A stretch of 64,000 nucleotides of DNA, taken from contig JANPER010000246.1 in assembly GCA_031423015.1 (NCBI GenBank), positions 69,778 to 133,777 on the forward strand. Direction: 5' to 3'. A program made the position numbers and the translations under genes. Shown here piece by piece: positions 61,947 to 64,000 of this stretch. The notes beneath the pieces are model-generated. The model had not been told where the DNA came from, made no database searches, and saw only the letters and a list, made by a program, of their open reading frames with translations. Position 1 is the stretch's first letter; the number at the start of each line of letters is the position of its first letter. Origin of the DNA: DATGPD01 sp031423015. Its GTDB lineage: Bacteria > Planctomycetota > UBA1135 > UBA2386.

Positions 61947-62185
61947 ATCGCAACGCAACGAGTCTGTACGCAACGCAACGATTTCTGTCCGAGGCGCAAC
62001 GACTCGGAAGCGCACTTCGACGACTTCATCGGGCAACGAGGCGCGCAGGATCGCAACGCAACGGCTTTTGCACGCCTCGCGGCGATTCGGTACGCAACGC
62101 AGAGGTTAGTGATCGCTGCGTTGCGGGGCGGTACGTCCCTTGGGTGATGCGTTCTCGCCACGAAGCACTTCGTGATCGCAACGCA
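61947..62185. repeat. Clustered GCAACG repeats
   Basis: CGCAACGCAACG occurs at 61950, 61970 and 62052; shorter CGCAACGC at 62093 and CGCAACGCA near 62176, and an inverted TGCGTTGCG near 62117. The copies are irregularly spaced (20, 82, 41 bp), so not a CRISPR array. They lie in the 872-bp gene-free stretch 61545-62416, where no protein or RNA gene is supported. Function unknown. Confidence 0.6.
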
Positions 62186-62416
62186 CTGACTGCTTGGGGC
62201 GTTACCCAGGGACAACGCCGCCAGGTCGAGCCGCGGGGGCCTGAATCCTCATCGCACGCGGAGCGTTCGGTTGCGGTCCGCCGGTCGGAATTTGCTGTCC
62301 AGTGCGAAGGGGATTCCCTCATTGGCATTGAGCGGTGGAAGTCGCTATCTGTTGCCGCTGTTCGGAGGCCCGGGACAAGGACCTCCGCTTCGTCTCAGCA
62401 ACCCAAGGAGAAACTC

Positions 62417-63853
62417 ATGCGACTCGCCTTTCCGAAGTTGGTGCTCGCCGCCACTTTGTTTGCGTCAAGCCTCAGCGCTACGCACTTCCGCTACGGTCAC
62501 TTGACCTGGCGACCGACCGGAGCCAACGCCGTCGAGTTCAACTTCGTCGCGGCCTTCCGCTACAACGGCTACGGCGCGCCCATCGTTGGCTCGATCATCA
62601 CCGAGACCATCGGCGCCACATCGTTGAACTTCGGTGATGGGAGTGCGGCCACGGGGACGCTGCGCTTCGAGGTGACGGCCATCAACCCAGGCGAGAACTG
62701 GCTGATCGCCGAGGCGCTGGCGCCGGGCACGAACAACCGCCGGATCCCGCACACGTACGTGGGGAATGGCCCGTTCATCGCCGCGGTGTCGGGCTGCTGC
62801 CGCATCTCCACGCTGCAGAACACGCCGGATGCCGGCTACCGCATCGAGACGCCGGTCTCGCTGTTGCCGACGAACAACTCGCCGGTCAGCAGCCTGCCGC
62901 CGATCGTCAACGTGCCGGTCAACACGGTCTTCCAATTCGATGTGCCCGCCGCTGACTCGGACCCGAACACGCGGCTCCAGTGGCGCTTCGCCGACGCGAC
63001 CGAGTTTGGCGCGCCGGTTTGGCCAGGCAACATCCCCAACATGACGATCGCCAGCAACACCGGGCGCGTCACGTGGAACACCGCCGGCCTCACCGCCGGC
63101 AACACCTACGCGTGCCAGTACGTGATCGAAGATCGCAACGCGACGACCAACGATCTGAAGACCAAGGTCAGCGTCGACTTCATCCTCCTGCTGATTCCGC
63201 GGACCATGAACCGCGCGCCGTTCTTCACTTCGCCCAACTGCGGCGTGACGATCAACGCGTCGGTTGGCGTGAACGTCAACTTCACGGTACGCGCCGAGGA
63301 CTTGGACGTGCCTGAGACGATCAGCCTGAACGTCGCCGGCCTGCCGCCGGGCGCCACCATGACCCCCGGACTGCCGATCAGCGGAACGCCGCCGCAGGTC
63401 TCGAACTTCAACTGGATCCCGACCGGGATCGGTGTGTTCGTGGTCAACTTCACGGTGACTGACAGCGCGAACAACCAGACCCTGTGCCCGGTCACCATCA
63501 ACGTCGGCGAGTGCTTCTTGCTGCTGGGCCTCTCGCAGACCCAAATCAGCTTCGGGCGCAACCGTGACCTGCTGGTGGACCCGTTCATGTGGCCCGCAGT
63601 CACGATGGAGGAGATCCCCGTGCTGGCGATCCCCAACATCTCCCAGCTGATCGGAATCCACATCTACTCGCAGATCGTCATGTTCAATCCGGTCGTGTTC
63701 CCCAACGATCCGGTCAAGTTCTCGAATGGCATCGATCTCCAGATCGGCCGGGAACCCGTCCTGTACGGTCCGGAGATGGGGATGCAGGCATGGGTCCTCG
63801 AGAACTCGATCCAGCCGGGTGGCCAGGTCACGGTCCGCTTCCGGATTCAGTGA
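62417..63853 (+). CDS. Large secreted Ig-like (cadherin/PKD-type) protein
   Basis: Although the frame is open from 62144, the ATG at 62417 has a strong AAGGAG six bases upstream and starts a signal peptide (RLAFPKLVLAATLFASSLSA). The mature 478-residue protein has Ig-like units: HFRYGHLTWRPTGANAVEFNF, LNFGDGSAATGTLRFEVTAIN, NNSPVSSLPPIVNVPVNTVFQFDVPAADSDPNTRLQWRF, FTSPNCGVTINASVGVNVNFTVRAEDLDVPETISLNVAGLPPGATM. These follow the He_PIG/cadherin-like type with PP..V...V....F. A C-terminal domain with FLLLGLSQTQISF and IQPGGQVTVRFRIQ ends it. Probably cell-surface; function unknown. Confidence 0.8.
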   Translation: MRLAFPKLVLAATLFASSLSATHFRYGHLTWRPTGANAVEFNFVAAFRYNGYGAPIVGSIITETIGATSLNFGDGSAATGTLRFEVTAINPGENWLIAEALAPGTNNRRIPHTYVGNGPFIAAVSGCCRISTLQNTPDAGYRIETPVSLLPTNNSPVSSLPPIVNVPVNTVFQFDVPAADSDPNTRLQWRFADATEFGAPVWPGNIPNMTIASNTGRVTWNTAGLTAGNTYACQYVIEDRNATTNDLKTKVSVDFILLLIPRTMNRAPFFTSPNCGVTINASVGVNVNFTVRAEDLDVPETISLNVAGLPPGATMTPGLPISGTPPQVSNFNWIPTGIGVFVVNFTVTDSANNQTLCPVTINVGECFLLLGLSQTQISFGRNRDLLVDPFMWPAVTMEEIPVLAIPNISQLIGIHIYSQIVMFNPVVFPNDPVKFSNGIDLQIGREPVLYGPEMGMQAWVLENSIQPGGQVTVRFRIQ

Positions 63854-63867
63854 GGCAACCCTGACCC

Positions 63868-63905
63868 GCGCGTGCACCGCAGCCTGTTCAGGCTCGGTGC
63901 GCGCG
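63868..63905 (+). terminator. Strong hairpin after the Ig-like gene
   Basis: GCGCG-GCACCG-AGCCTG on the left pair with CAGGCT-CGGTGC-GCGC on the right across a TT loop, with a bulged T and C. It begins 14 bp after the stop and is a convincing terminator stem, though the T-run cannot be judged because adapter sequence starts at about 63914. Confidence 0.6.
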
Positions 63906-63913
63906 CGCGCCTG

Positions 63914-64000
63914 AGATCGGGACAGCGTGGTGGAGGGGAATTGTGGTTCTCGCGGTGTAGAGCTCGGTGGTGGCCGTGTCATGAAAACGGGGGGGGGGGG
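63914..64000. other. Sequencing-adapter read-through and poly-G at contig end
   Basis: From AGATCGG the bases follow the Illumina TruSeq read-through adapter with errors: AGCGT, then TGTAGAGCTCGGTGGTGGCC against the adapter's TGTAGATCTCGGTGGTCGCC, then GTGTCATGAAAAC and a G-run of more than ten. Terminal G-runs are the no-signal call of two-colour sequencers. These bases are not genomic. Confidence 0.9.

Noticed and set aside
61947..62185. CRISPR array
   Set aside because: The repeats are only 7-12 bp and the spacing is irregular; no cas gene is in the window.
62465..63982. 505-residue leftward gene
   Set aside because: It is antisense to the secreted Ig-like gene and its first codons lie in the sequencing adapter (an adapter-type peptide with PSTTLSRS).

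Overview
The window is a high-GC bacterial contig end that most likely comes from a Planctomycetota genome or metagenome bin. The reasons are: secreted proteins ending in the planctomycete-type C-terminal region with a 'GSGCAGTAG'-like motif (two copies), a DUF1580-type helix-turn-helix protein, an extracytoplasmic-function sigma factor fused to carboxypeptidase-regulatory-like repeats, and a Tat-exported Gfo/Idh/MocA oxidoreductase. This assignment is an inference from gene families; no rRNA is present.

Positions 1-46,030 are chromosomal backbone. They hold a methyltransferase fragment, a truncated phosphorylase-like gene, uvrC, a Xer-type recombinase, a DksA/TraR-like protein followed by lspA, an arsenosugar-type pair (CMD peroxidase-like gene and arsS), two large unknown cytoplasmic proteins, a CvpA-like protein and thiC. 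A complete phosphate module follows: phoB-phoR-phoU read leftward and pstS-pstC-pstA-pstB read rightward, and the shared intergenic region carries two sets of about 11-bp-spaced direct repeats that look like PHO boxes for both directions. Further right are an HtrA-like protease, a degenerate aminotransferase fusion, a glycoside hydrolase family 2 protein, the membrane-tethered sigma-factor fusion, a NifU/Nfu scaffold, a TPR-peroxiredoxin, a tryptophanyl-tRNA synthetase with a large insertion before KMSKS, pdxH, a sigma factor with a FecR-like partner, an AAA/DUF4143 ATPase, and the Gfo/Idh/MocA oxidoreductase.

Positions 46,062-61,544 are an integrated genomic island of about 15.4 kb. It sits in a tRNA-Val(GAC) gene and is bounded by a perfect 47-bp direct repeat that starts in the anticodon loop. 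Next to the tRNA is a tyrosine integrase. The island then carries a DUF4145-like protein, an unknown DNA-related gene, and a tightly overlapping operon: two DUF1580-like HTH proteins, a Toprim primase-like protein, a DUF3987 protein, a TubC_N-like protein and small unknowns. Its right half holds two terminase-small-subunit-like HTH proteins and duplicated secreted-protein genes: two Kelch-like proteins with the planctomycete C-terminal region and two 'WWMD' family proteins, with fragments of further copies. No capsid, tail, portal or large terminase gene is visible, so it looks like a satellite or integrative element carrying cell-surface cargo.

Positions 61,545-63,913 return to the chromosome, with a repeat-rich GCAACG stretch and a large secreted Ig-like protein. 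The last 87 bases resemble Illumina TruSeq adapter read-through ending in poly-G, so the right edge is an assembly artefact.

A recurring theme is that single genes in the backbone are flanked by short, imperfect direct duplications, often of a neighbour's 3' end (GH2/sigma fusion, zinc-ribbon/secreted protein, and a 22-bp repeat around the AAA ATPase). This suggests repeated single-gene insertion by a common process.
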